NCBI GenBank assembly: GCA_902470765.1
Contig: CABRHW010000030.1
Coordinates: 1 to 17,842, forward strand
Origin: an uncultured Collinsella sp.
GTDB taxonomy: Bacteria; Actinomycetota; Coriobacteriia; Coriobacteriales; Coriobacteriaceae
Length of the DNA: 17,842 bases
Direction: 5' to 3'
Shown: positions 1 to 7,182 of the stretch, piece after piece
Layout: each line of letters starts with the position of its first letter
Numbering within the stretch: position 1 is the first letter of the stretch
Program-made: the position numbers and the translations under genes
Notes under the pieces: generated by a model
Told to the model about the DNA's origin: nothing
Database searches by the model: none
Seen by the model: only the letters and a program-made list of their open reading frames with translations

Positions 1-16
1 GCGCAACGCGTTGCGC
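1..16. repeat. 16-bp perfect palindrome at window edge
   Basis: GCGCAACGCGTTGCGC reads identically on both strands. It lies at the very edge, about 100 bp before the ppc -10 element. It could be half of a hairpin belonging to an upstream gene or a protein-binding dyad. Nothing in the sequence decides between these. Confidence 0.5.
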
Positions 17-115
17 TGAGTCCTGAGGCTGTTGCAATGAAAATGAGAATCAAGGTGCAGAAAATACTTTTGTGTGGTAAAGCGCAATCAGTGTCGAAAG
101 TATTTCTCAAGCGCC

Positions 116-121
116 TATAAT
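116..121 (+). promoter_or_regulatory. Candidate -10 element of the ppc promoter
   Basis: TATAAT is a perfect sigma70-type -10 hexamer about 45 bases before the ppc start. The hexamers at 16-18 bp spacing upstream (around 92-99, GTGTCGAAAG) match the -35 consensus poorly, so the promoter may depend on an activator or on other contacts. Transcription would begin near 128. Confidence 0.55.
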
Positions 122-165
122 GAATACCGCATGTTACGTGCATAGAAGGAGGAATGGGAGGAAAC

Positions 166-2979
166 GTGGCTGAGAACCTAAGCAACCAGTCTGTACCCGA
201 AGCCGCGGCGCGCGTCGCTGCCGTGGTCAACCGCCTCGTTAACCGAATCGGCTCGAATGCCGAGTCCAGGGAGCGTCTCGCCGAGATCGAGATCCCCGAG
301 GAGCTGCGCGACAATCTGGCGCTGTTCTTGCGCCTGGAGCGCCGTGTGCTTAGCGAGTATGATCCCGAGATCGCGGACCTGTTCGACAAGATTTTGACAG
401 CCGAGATTGTGGTCAATGCCGGCAACCCCGGTACCTGCGCTGCCGACGAAGCCGTCGACGAGCAGGGCGTGCCCACCGCCGACGAGCCCACTGCCGTGGC
501 ATTTCGTGAGGTCGTCGATTTGATCGACAGCCTGCCGCTCGATAAGCAGCAGGTCATTGTCCGCGCCTTTACGAGCTTTTTCCATCTGGCAAACCTGTCG
601 GAGGAGAACTACCGTGTGGCGCAGCTGCGCGAGCGCGAGGCCGGTGCGTCGACCGATACCGAGGTCGATCCTGCCAACGAGCTTACCGTTGCCTATCACC
701 AGCTGGTGAATGAGCTGGGTGTCGAGGGTGCCAACGAGCTGCTCGACAAGCTCGAGTTCCACCCTGTCTTTACCGCACATCCCACCGAGGCCCGTCGTAA
801 GGCCGTCGAGGGCAAGATCCGCCGTATCTCCAACCTGCTGGAGGAGCGTCCGCGTCTGGGCGGCTCCGACCTGGTGGAGAACGAGCGCCATATGCTGCAG
901 GAGATCGACGCCCTGGTGCGTACGAGCCCCATCGCGCTCAAGAAGCCCACGCCGGTCGAGGAAGCCGATACCATCATCGACATCTTCGATAACACGCTGT
1001 TCGACGTTATCCCCGTTATCTATCGTCGTTTTGACGATTGGGTGCTGGGCGACAAGGCCGGTACTGTGCCGCCGCTGTGCCCGGCGTTCTTCCATCCCGG
1101 CAGCTGGATCGGTTCCGACCGCGACGGTAACCCCAACGTCACCGCCAAGGTGAGCCGTGAGGTCGCCGCCAAGTACTTTACGCACATGGTGCTCAAGCTC
1201 GAGGACAAGTGCCGCCACATCGGCCGCAACCTCACGCTCGAGGCCACCTACAGCAAGCCGTCGGCCGAGCTCATTAACCTGTGGAACCATCAGGTCGAGA
1301 TGAGCCCTCGGTACACGGCCCGCGCCGAGCTGATCTCCGAGCACGAGCCGCATCGCGCCGTCATGCTCGTCATGGCCGACCGTCTGAACGCCACCGTGCG
1401 CCGTATCACCGACACCATGTACCACAGCGCCGACGAGTTCCTGGATGACCTGCGCGTCGTCCAGCGTTCGCTGGCCGCCTGCGGTGCCGTCCGTGCCGCC
1501 TACGGCCCGGTCCAGACCATCATCTGGCAAGTCGAGTCCTTCGGCTTCCATATGGTCGAGATGGAGTTCCGTCAGCACTCCGTGGTGCATGCCCGCGCCC
1601 TCAAGGATATCCACGAGAACGGTATCCATGGCGACCTGCAGCCCATGACGCGCGAAGTCATCGATACCTTCCGTGCTATCGGCTCCATCCAAAAGCGCTA
1701 CGGCAAGAAGATGGCGCACCGCTACATCATCTCGTTTACCAAGAGTGCCCAGCATGTGGCCGACGTCTTTGAGCTTGCCCACCTGTCCTTTGCACACGAG
1801 GAGGATGTCCCCGAGCTCGACGTGATCCCGCTGTTCGAGCAGCTCGAGGACCTCGAGGGCTGCGTCGACGTGCTCGACCAGATGCTTACGCTGCCCGTGG
1901 TGCAAAAGCGCCTTGCCCAGACCAACCGCCGCATGGAGGTCATGCTGGGCTATTCCGACTCCTCCAAGGACGCCGGTCCTACCACGGCCATGCTTGCGCT
2001 GCACTCCGCGCAGGAGCGCATTGCCAAGTGGGCCGAGAAGAACGATATCGACTTGGTGCTCATGCACGGTCGCGGCGGTGCCGTGGGCCGTGGCGGCGGC
2101 CCGGCCAACAAGGCCGTGCTGGCGCAGCCCAAGGGTTCGGTCAACTGCTTCTTTAAGCTCACCGAGCAGGGCGAGGTCATCTTTGCCCGTTACGGCAACC
2201 GCACGCTGGCTCAGCGCCATGTTGAGTCCGTTGCCGCCGCAACGCTTTTGCAGTCGGCCCCGAGTGTCGAGAAGACTAACACCGAGACCACGCAGAAGTT
2301 CTGGGATATGGCCGAGAAGCTCAACGCCGCAAGCCACGAGCGCTATCTGGACCTGCTGAACACCGAGGACTTTACGCCGTGGTTCTCGACCGTGACGCCG
2401 CTGACCGAGGTCGGTCTGCTGCCGATCGGCTCGCGTCCCGCCAAGCGCGGCTTGGGCGCCAAGTCGCTCGACGACCTGCGTACCATTCCGTGGATCTTCA
2501 GCTGGAGCCAGGCGCGCATTAACCTGGCCGCTTGGTACGGCCTGGGCACCGCCTGCGAGCAGTTGGGCGACCTTGACCAGCTCAAGGCTGCCTACCAGGA
2601 GTGGCCGTTCTTCCGCACCTTTATCGACAACATTGAGATGTCGATCGCCAAGACCGACCAGCGCATCGCCAAGATGTATCTGCACCTGGGCGATCGCCAG
2701 GATCTGTCCGAGAAGGTCTTCACCGAGATGCAGCTCACGCGTAAGTGGGTCCTTGCCATCGTCGGTGATGAATGGCCGTTGCAGCGCCGCCGCGTGCTTG
2801 GCTGCGCTGTCCGCGTGCGTAACCCCTATGTCGACGCCCTGTCTATCGCCCAGGTTCGCGCCCTTCGCGAGGTGCGTATGAACCAGGACGAGATGGCTGA
2901 GGAGAAGAAGGCCGAGTACATGAGCCTGATTCTTTCGACTGTGACCGGCGTCTCGGCAGGATTGCAGAACACGGGGTAA
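166..2979 (+). CDS. ppc: Phosphoenolpyruvate carboxylase
   Basis: This enzyme makes oxaloacetate from phosphoenolpyruvate and bicarbonate, the anaplerotic entry to the succinate branch and aspartate family in a fermenting anaerobe. Family motifs are all present and in order: FTAHPTEAR (catalytic His near residue 205), GSWIGSDRDGNPNV, MEFRQHS, MLGYSDSSKDAG, LMHGRGGAVGRGGGP (about 632-646), then VRNPYVDALS and the C-terminal QNTG that belongs to the active site. At about 937 residues it is somewhat longer than the E. coli enzyme (883), mostly in the N-terminal part. Start choice: an ATG at 154 lies only one base after AAGGAGG, too close for normal initiation, whereas the in-frame GTG at 166 follows GGGAGG by four bases. 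I prefer 166; the ATG would add four residues (MGGN). It appears monocistronic, with a hairpin repeat starting 21 bases after the stop. Confidence 0.97.
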   Translation: MAENLSNQSVPEAAARVAAVVNRLVNRIGSNAESRERLAEIEIPEELRDNLALFLRLERRVLSEYDPEIADLFDKILTAEIVVNAGNPGTCAADEAVDEQGVPTADEPTAVAFREVVDLIDSLPLDKQQVIVRAFTSFFHLANLSEENYRVAQLREREAGASTDTEVDPANELTVAYHQLVNELGVEGANELLDKLEFHPVFTAHPTEARRKAVEGKIRRISNLLEERPRLGGSDLVENERHMLQEIDALVRTSPIALKKPTPVEEADTIIDIFDNTLFDVIPVIYRRFDDWVLGDKAGTVPPLCPAFFHPGSWIGSDRDGNPNVTAKVSREVAAKYFTHMVLKLEDKCRHIGRNLTLEATYSKPSAELINLWNHQVEMSPRYTARAELISEHEPHRAVMLVMADRLNATVRRITDTMYHSADEFLDDLRVVQRSLAACGAVRAAYGPVQTIIWQVESFGFHMVEMEFRQHSVVHARALKDIHENGIHGDLQPMTREVIDTFRAIGSIQKRYGKKMAHRYIISFTKSAQHVADVFELAHLSFAHEEDVPELDVIPLFEQLEDLEGCVDVLDQMLTLPVVQKRLAQTNRRMEVMLGYSDSSKDAGPTTAMLALHSAQERIAKWAEKNDIDLVLMHGRGGAVGRGGGPANKAVLAQPKGSVNCFFKLTEQGEVIFARYGNRTLAQRHVESVAAATLLQSAPSVEKTNTETTQKFWDMAEKLNAASHERYLDLLNTEDFTPWFSTVTPLTEVGLLPIGSRPAKRGLGAKSLDDLRTIPWIFSWSQARINLAAWYGLGTACEQLGDLDQLKAAYQEWPFFRTFIDNIEMSIAKTDQRIAKMYLHLGDRQDLSEKVFTEMQLTRKWVLAIVGDEWPLQRRRVLGCAVRVRNPYVDALSIAQVRALREVRMNQDEMAEEKKAEYMSLILSTVTGVSAGLQNTG

Positions 2980-3000
2980 TCGATAGCCCTGTAGTCGTTC

Positions 3001-3127
3001 GGGCCCGCCATCAGTTTACTTTTTGGCACGTCCTCGGACATGCAAGAAGCCCTCGCTGCGCACTTCGTGCGGCGAGGGCTTCTTGCGTCCTGCGGAGTGT
3101 GCCTAAAAGTAAACTGATGGCGGGCCC
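3001..3127. repeat. Long hairpin repeat, copy 1 (29-nt arms, conserved core)
   Basis: A 127-nt inverted repeat. Outer arms 3001-3029 and 3099-3127 are complementary over 29 positions with one T/T mismatch (3024/3104). The core, 3030-3098, contains GTCCTCGGACATGC on the left, GCGTCCTGCGGA on the right and an inner 15-bp perfect stem (3042-3056 with 3072-3086), capped by CGCAC-TTC-GTGCG. The inner stem has AAGAAG on one side and CTTCTT on the other, so it could terminate transcription in both directions. The same core recurs at 5462-5528 with different outer arms. The element starts 21 bases after the ppc stop. It could be a compound terminator or a non-autonomous mobile repeat; no open reading frame is plausible in it. 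Confidence 0.9.
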
Positions 3128-3195
3128 TGCGATGTCCGGTCTTCGGCGGATTACTGGCTGGGGAAAGATGGCGCGCTTCTCGCCTTATGACTGTT

Positions 3196-3230
3196 GCGGC
3201 CGCGGTCCCGTTTGGGATCGCGGCCGTTTT
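3196..3230 (+). terminator. Intrinsic terminator upstream of larA
   Basis: A 13-bp stem (3197-3209 with 3214-3226, one G-U pair) closes a GTTT loop and is followed by TTTTGTTG. This is a strong rho-independent terminator for rightward transcripts. It is a second terminator after ppc, downstream of the hairpin repeat, and it insulates larA from ppc. The 68 bases between the two (3128-3195) hold no gene that I can support. Confidence 0.8.
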
Positions 3231-3300
3231 GTTGTGGGTCAAATATGAACGTTGTGTTAATGAGTCGGTGGACGGTGGTGTTTTTCGGTGAGCGGCGTAT

Positions 3301-3336
3301 CCTTCCAACGGTTAATCTAGTGTGTCAGTTGAAAGG
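3301..3336 (+). promoter_or_regulatory. Dyad overlapping the larA ribosome binding site
   Basis: CCTTCCAAC (3301-3309) is inverted as GTTGAAAGG (3328-3336) with one mismatch. The right arm contains the start of the purine-rich Shine-Dalgarno stretch (AAAGGAAGAGGG, 3332-3343). It could be an operator, or an RNA hairpin that hides the ribosome binding site. The rest of 3231-3352 shows no convincing -35/-10 pair. Confidence 0.35.
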
Positions 3337-3352
3337 AAGAGGGCGCTCGTCA

Positions 3353-4630
3353 TTGTTTGAATGTGAACTACCGTTTGACCACAAGACGTTGCATCTAGAG
3401 CTCGAGGATAAGAACTTCGCTGGTGTGATGGAGGGTCATCAAAACGAGTTTAAGACCACGAAATCGCAGGAAGAGCTGGTAGAGGAGTCGCTTGCCAACC
3501 CTTATGGCTCGCCTTCGCTCGAGGAGCTTTGTGCTGGCAAAAAGGATATCGTCATCATTAGCTCCGACCATACGCGTCCCGTTCCCTCGCGTGTGACGAT
3601 GCCTATTCTGCTGCATCACATCCATTCCGCTGCGCCTGAGGCGCGCGTTCGCATTCTGGTTGCTACGGGTATGCATCGTCCGTCGACGCACGAGGAGCTC
3701 GTCAACAAGTATGGCGAGGAGATCGTTGCCAACGAGGAAATCGTTATGCACGTCGCGACTGACGACAGCATGATGAAAAAGATCGGCACCCTGCCTTCTG
3801 GTGGCGAGTGCATCATCAACAAGATTGCCGCCGATTGCGATCTGCTGCTTGCCGAGGGCTTTATTGAGCCGCACTTCTTTGCCGGTTTCTCTGGTAGCCG
3901 CAAGTCCGTCCTGCCTGGCATCGCCAGCTACAAGACCATCATGTACAACCACAACGGTCAGTTTGTGAACGATTCCCATTCGCGTGCCGGCAACCTGTGC
4001 CACAACCACGTGAGCGAGGACATGTTTGCTGCCGCCGAGATGGCTCACCTTGCCTTTGTGCTTAACGTGGTGCTCAACGGCAAGCACGAGGTCATCGGCT
4101 CCTTTGCCGGCGACATTCACAAGGCGCACGAGGCCGGCTGTGAGTTCGTGAAGAGCCTTGCCGGCGTTGAGCCCGTTGAGTGCGAGATTGCCATCACCAC
4201 CAACGGCGGCTACCCACTCGACCAGAACATCTACCAGGCCGTGAAGGGCATGTGCTCTGCCGAGGCTACGCTTCCCGAGGGCGGTGTGATCATCGACGTC
4301 GCCGGCTGTGCCGACGGTCACGGTGGCGAGGGCTTCTATCACAACATCGCCGACAATGATCCGGCAGAGTTTGAGCGGGCCTGCATCGACCGTCCTAAGG
4401 ACGAGACCCTGCCCGATCAGTGGACGAGCCAGATCTTTGCCCGCATCCTGGCGCATCATCCTGTGATCATGGTTACCGACCTGTGCGATCACCAGATGAT
4501 CAAGGATATGCACATGACGCCGGTCAACACCCTCGAGGAGGCGCTCAAGCTCGCCTTTGAGATGAAGGGTGCCGATGCCAAGGTGGCCGTCATTCCCGAT
4601 GGCCTGGGCGTTGTTGTTGCGCAGCACTAG
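3353..4630 (+). CDS. larA: Nickel-pincer lactate racemase LarA
   Basis: LarA interconverts L- and D-lactate by hydride transfer on a lysine-tethered nickel-pincer nucleotide. I choose the TTG at 3353, nine bases after the purine-rich GGAAGAGGG. With this start the protein is 425 residues and the residues known from Lactiplantibacillus plantarum LarA (424 aa) fall in the same register: D72 and R75 in DHTRPV, H108 in TGMHRP, H174 in EPHFFAG, K184 in SGSRKSVLPG (cofactor attachment), H200, Y294, Q295 and K298; the tryptophan expected near 358 is at 357. The open frame extends upstream to 3194 but the extra residues do not resemble the family. The channel gene follows after 49 bases, so larA and larD are probably co-transcribed. 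LarA homologues with other 2-hydroxyacid substrates exist; the neighbouring channel favours lactate. Confidence 0.94.
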   Translation: MFECELPFDHKTLHLELEDKNFAGVMEGHQNEFKTTKSQEELVEESLANPYGSPSLEELCAGKKDIVIISSDHTRPVPSRVTMPILLHHIHSAAPEARVRILVATGMHRPSTHEELVNKYGEEIVANEEIVMHVATDDSMMKKIGTLPSGGECIINKIAADCDLLLAEGFIEPHFFAGFSGSRKSVLPGIASYKTIMYNHNGQFVNDSHSRAGNLCHNHVSEDMFAAAEMAHLAFVLNVVLNGKHEVIGSFAGDIHKAHEAGCEFVKSLAGVEPVECEIAITTNGGYPLDQNIYQAVKGMCSAEATLPEGGVIIDVAGCADGHGGEGFYHNIADNDPAEFERACIDRPKDETLPDQWTSQIFARILAHHPVIMVTDLCDHQMIKDMHMTPVNTLEEALKLAFEMKGADAKVAVIPDGLGVVVAQH

Positions 4631-4679
4631 TGCGTGGCCCAAACGAATCGTTTATAACCGACAAGAAAGATAAGGTTTT

Positions 4680-5411
4680 ATGCTTACCAAACTCCTCTGC
4701 GAATTCGGCGCAACGGCCCTCATGATCATCTTTGGCGTGGGAGTGCACTGCGATACCGTGCTCAAGGGCACCAAGTATCAGGGCTCCGGCCATATGTTTG
4801 CCATCACCACCTGGTCTTTTGGCATCTCGGTCTGCCTGTTTGTCTTTGGCGGCGCCGTGTGCATGAACCCCGCCATGGTGCTTGCCCAGTGCATCGTAGG
4901 CCTGGTGCCGTGGAGCAGCTGCATCCCCTTCATGATTGCCGATATGCTCGGCGGCTTTGTGGGCGCCGTAATCGCTTGGTTGATGTATGCCGATGAGTTC
5001 AAGGCTTCCGATGGTGTCATCGATCCCATTGCTCAGCGCAACATCTTCTCGACCAACCCCACCACCGAGGGTACGAACTATGCCCGTAATTTCTTCTGCG
5101 AGGCTATCTGCACCTTTGTGTTCATCAGCGCCATCCTTGCTGCTGCTAACCGTGCTGGCGAGAACGTCCTGATGCTCGCTATCTGCGTCGGTCTGATCGT
5201 TTGGGCTGTTGGCATGGGCATGGGAGGTATCACTGGCTTCGCCATGAACCAGGCCCGTGACCTTGGTCCTCGCATGGCCTATCAGGTGCTGCCGATTAAG
5301 AACAAGGCTGACAACAACTGGAAGTATGGCCTGCTTGTTCCTGGCATCGCTCCGTTTGTCGGTGCCGCTCTGGCCGCGCTGTTTGTGCACGGTTTCTTGG
5401 GCATGTTCTAG
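4680..5411 (+). CDS. larD: MIP-family channel, LarD-like (probable lactate/glycerol facilitator)
   Basis: A 243-residue membrane protein of the aquaporin/glycerol facilitator superfamily with about six hydrophobic segments. The first half-helix motif is CMNPAMVLAQ (N63-P64-A65). The second is FAMNQARDLGPR (N190-Q191-A192-R193), so the usual NPA is NQA, while the selectivity-filter Arg and the RDLGPR tail are kept. The histidine that usually precedes the first motif (GAHLNPA type) is also absent; Cys61 is near that place. Its position directly after larA matches LarD, the lactic acid channel linked to lactate racemase in lactobacilli, but the substrate is inferred from context. Translation starts at ATG 4680 after a modest AAGG. 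It ends 21 bases before the second hairpin repeat and converges with tetR. A water or glycerol channel is the alternative. Confidence 0.82.
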   Translation: MLTKLLCEFGATALMIIFGVGVHCDTVLKGTKYQGSGHMFAITTWSFGISVCLFVFGGAVCMNPAMVLAQCIVGLVPWSSCIPFMIADMLGGFVGAVIAWLMYADEFKASDGVIDPIAQRNIFSTNPTTEGTNYARNFFCEAICTFVFISAILAAANRAGENVLMLAICVGLIVWAVGMGMGGITGFAMNQARDLGPRMAYQVLPIKNKADNNWKYGLLVPGIAPFVGAALAALFVHGFLGMF

Positions 5412-5432
5412 TCTGAGGCTACATAGTTGTCC

Positions 5433-5557
5433 GCTGGCCGCATGGGGTAACTTCCCAGCGCGTCCTCGGACATGCAAAAAGGCTCGCTGCGCACTTTGTG
5501 CGGCGAGCCTTTTTGCGTCCTGCGGAATGCGCTGGGAAGTTACCCCATGCGGCCAGC
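5433..5557. repeat. Long hairpin repeat, copy 2 (29-nt arms, conserved core)
   Basis: A 125-nt inverted repeat with the same plan as the one at 3001-3127. Outer arms 5433-5461 and 5529-5557 are a perfect 29-bp inverted repeat but differ from copy 1 (about 14 of 29 positions agree). The core, 5462-5528, is nearly identical to copy 1 at GTCCTCGGACATGCAA and TTGCGTCCTGCGGA. The inner stem has paired differences: AAAAAGG/CCTTTTT replaces AAGAAGCC/GGCTTCTT, and one base pair is lost from both sides. Flanked by A5 and T5, it would be a bidirectional terminator for the convergent larD and tetR. It starts 21 bases after the larD stop. The remaining 155 bases to tetR (5558-5712) contain nothing that I recognise. 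Confidence 0.9.
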
Positions 5558-5712
5558 TGCGGGGTCTTTGTTGCGTTCGTATAAGCAACCCAACATATAT
5601 CTGAATTTGGATGGGAGGGGCTTGTTGCTGTTGGGGGGCATTGAAGCGCGAGTGATACTTTGGGATGCGTGGCGCCCTGGGTTGGGGCGATGCTTTGGGG
5701 TGAGCTTCTTAC

Positions 5713-6252
5713 TTAGCCGAAGAGGGGTTTTATGGCTGAGAGGTAGTCTTTGGCTACGTCGGCTTTGTCTGCTTGGAAGTTGTGCCAGGCCCACCATTGG
5801 ACGGTGGCTACGAAGCTTGAGGCTATGTGGTGTAGTAAGAAGCTGCGGTCCATGGTGCCGGCGGGGCCTGTGGGGTCGGCGGGGACGGTTTCGGCTGCTC
5901 GTGACATGATGGTCTTGCGGAGACAGTCGGCGAAGACGCGCGAGCCGGCTCCGGCTACGAGGGCTCGAACGCCCTGACGGCGTTCCCAGAGGTTGTTGAG
6001 GATATGCTCGACTTGCACGAGTGGGTCGTCGAGCGGCGTACCATCGTCGTCGAGGGCGTGGGTGCAGATGTCGTTCACGAGCTCGGACAGTAGGTCGTCT
6101 TTGCTCTTGAAGAGGCCGTAGAACGTGGCCCGACCAACATGGGCACGAGCGATGATGTCGCCGACGGTAATCTTGCCGTAATCCTCTTCGCGTAGCAGCT
6201 CGGAGAACGCTGCAACGATGGCAGCGCGGCTTTTTTCTTTGCGGGCATCCAT
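5713..6252 (-). CDS. TetR-family transcriptional regulator
   Basis: A 179-residue protein with an N-terminal TetR helix-turn-helix at about residues 28-48 (ITVGDIIARAHVGRATFYGLF), followed by a helical ligand-binding and dimerisation domain. Its C-terminal FLLHHIASSFVATVQWW recalls the TetR proteins of the DhaS/YxaF-like type; the ligand is unknown. Its ATG is two bases after the larC stop, with no strong ribosome binding site of its own, so translation is probably coupled to larC. Being the last gene of a larB-larC-tetR unit makes it the obvious candidate regulator of the lar genes, with the 11-bp inverted repeat at 8010-8043 as a possible operator. L. plantarum instead uses the Crp/Fnr-type LarR, so this would be a different control scheme. 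Regulation of lar is inferred from context only. Confidence 0.88.
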   Translation of the reverse strand: MDARKEKSRAAIVAAFSELLREEDYGKITVGDIIARAHVGRATFYGLFKSKDDLLSELVNDICTHALDDDGTPLDDPLVQVEHILNNLWERRQGVRALVAGAGSRVFADCLRKTIMSRAAETVPADPTGPAGTMDRSFLLHHIASSFVATVQWWAWHNFQADKADVAKDYLSAIKPLFG

Positions 6253-6254
6253 GG

Positions 6255-7172
6255 CTATGCATCCACGTCAACGAGTAGACAACGGAGCGTGCCGGAGCAA
6301 CCCTCGTAGGGGCGCTTGCCGGCGCCGTAGCCGACGGCCTCGATGTGGTAGCGTGCCGGCAGGTGCTCGGACGTGCGCAGCGCGGTGACGATGGCGGCGC
6401 CCGTGGGCGTCACGAGCTCGCCAGCGACCGGTGCGGGCGTGAGGGCGATATTGCCCGCCTGGCACAGGTTGACGACAGCGGGGACGGGAATGGGCATAGG
6501 GCCGTGGGCGCAGCGAATGGTTCCGTGGCCTTCGGAGAGCGATTCGACCACGATGTCCTCAATACCTAGGTCATCGAGGCAGATGGCGACAGAGCAGACG
6601 TCGACGATGGAATCGACGGCGCCTACCTCGTGGAACATGACGGTCTCGGGCGTTTTGCCGTGGGCCTTTGCCTCGGCGGCGGCGAGCGCGGTAAAGATGG
6701 CGAGCGCACGACGCTTGGTGCCATCGCTTAGCTGCGAGCCGTCGATGATAGCGGTGACGTCCGCCAAAGAACGGTGGTGATGGTGGTGGGCGTGATGGTG
6801 ACCCTCGTGGCCATGGCCGTGGGTCTCATGATCATGCTCATGGCAGTGCTCATGCTCGTCATGGTCATGATGGTGGTGCTCGTGCTCGTGCTCGTGCGTG
6901 TGCTCGGCAGCTGCTTCGTTGCCGTAGAGCCATGCCATGTCGTGGTCGTGGTTCTCGAGCTCTTCTGCCAGCTGAACGTCGAAATCGCAGGCGTCGATGC
7001 CATGCTTGTTTACGCGCGTGACGGCGATCGTAAAGCCGTCGACCGGCAGTGTGGCGAGCTGTTCGCGCAGGTGCTCCTCGCTGGCGCCCAGGTCGAGCAG
7101 GGCCGCGACGGTCATATCGCCGCTGATGCCCGAGGTGCCGTCGATGATAAGCGTGTGCTGATGATTGGACAT
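6255..7172 (-). CDS. larC: Nickel insertion protein LarC, N-terminal (LarC1-like) part only
   Basis: LarC inserts nickel into the pyridinium dithiocarboxylate precursor of the LarA cofactor. Recognisable family segments are DGTSGISGDM (11-20), VMFHEVGAVDSIVDV, GTIRCAHGPMPIPVPAV, GELVTPTGAAI and VGYGAGKRPYEG. An insert at residues 91-133 has about 25 histidines in 43 residues, a likely nickel store. At 305 residues the protein stops soon after the GYGAGKR segment, where full-length LarC continues into a C-terminal domain that binds CTP. No reading frame downstream resembles that domain, because tetR begins two bases after the stop. In L. plantarum the two parts (larC1/larC2) are joined by programmed frameshifting; I see no equivalent second part here. 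It could be a genuine short form with the C-terminal domain encoded elsewhere. The start ATG at 7172 has GGAG overlapping the larB stop. Confidence 0.9.
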   Translation of the reverse strand: MSNHQHTLIIDGTSGISGDMTVAALLDLGASEEHLREQLATLPVDGFTIAVTRVNKHGIDACDFDVQLAEELENHDHDMAWLYGNEAAAEHTHEHEHEHHHHDHDEHEHCHEHDHETHGHGHEGHHHAHHHHHRSLADVTAIIDGSQLSDGTKRRALAIFTALAAAEAKAHGKTPETVMFHEVGAVDSIVDVCSVAICLDDLGIEDIVVESLSEGHGTIRCAHGPMPIPVPAVVNLCQAGNIALTPAPVAGELVTPTGAAIVTALRTSEHLPARYHIEAVGYGAGKRPYEGCSGTLRCLLVDVDA

Positions 7173-7182
7173 GGAATGCTCC

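Noticed and set aside
178..2685. Very long open frame on the minus strand opposite ppc
   Set aside because: It mirrors ppc codon structure in GC-rich DNA. The translation is rich in Gly, Leu, Val and Asp/His without any family motif, and no ribosome binding site supports it, while ppc has every catalytic motif.
5558..5712. Small gene in the gap between the second hairpin repeat and tetR
   Set aside because: Frames through the gap have no ribosome binding site or family resemblance, and they run into the complement of tetR.
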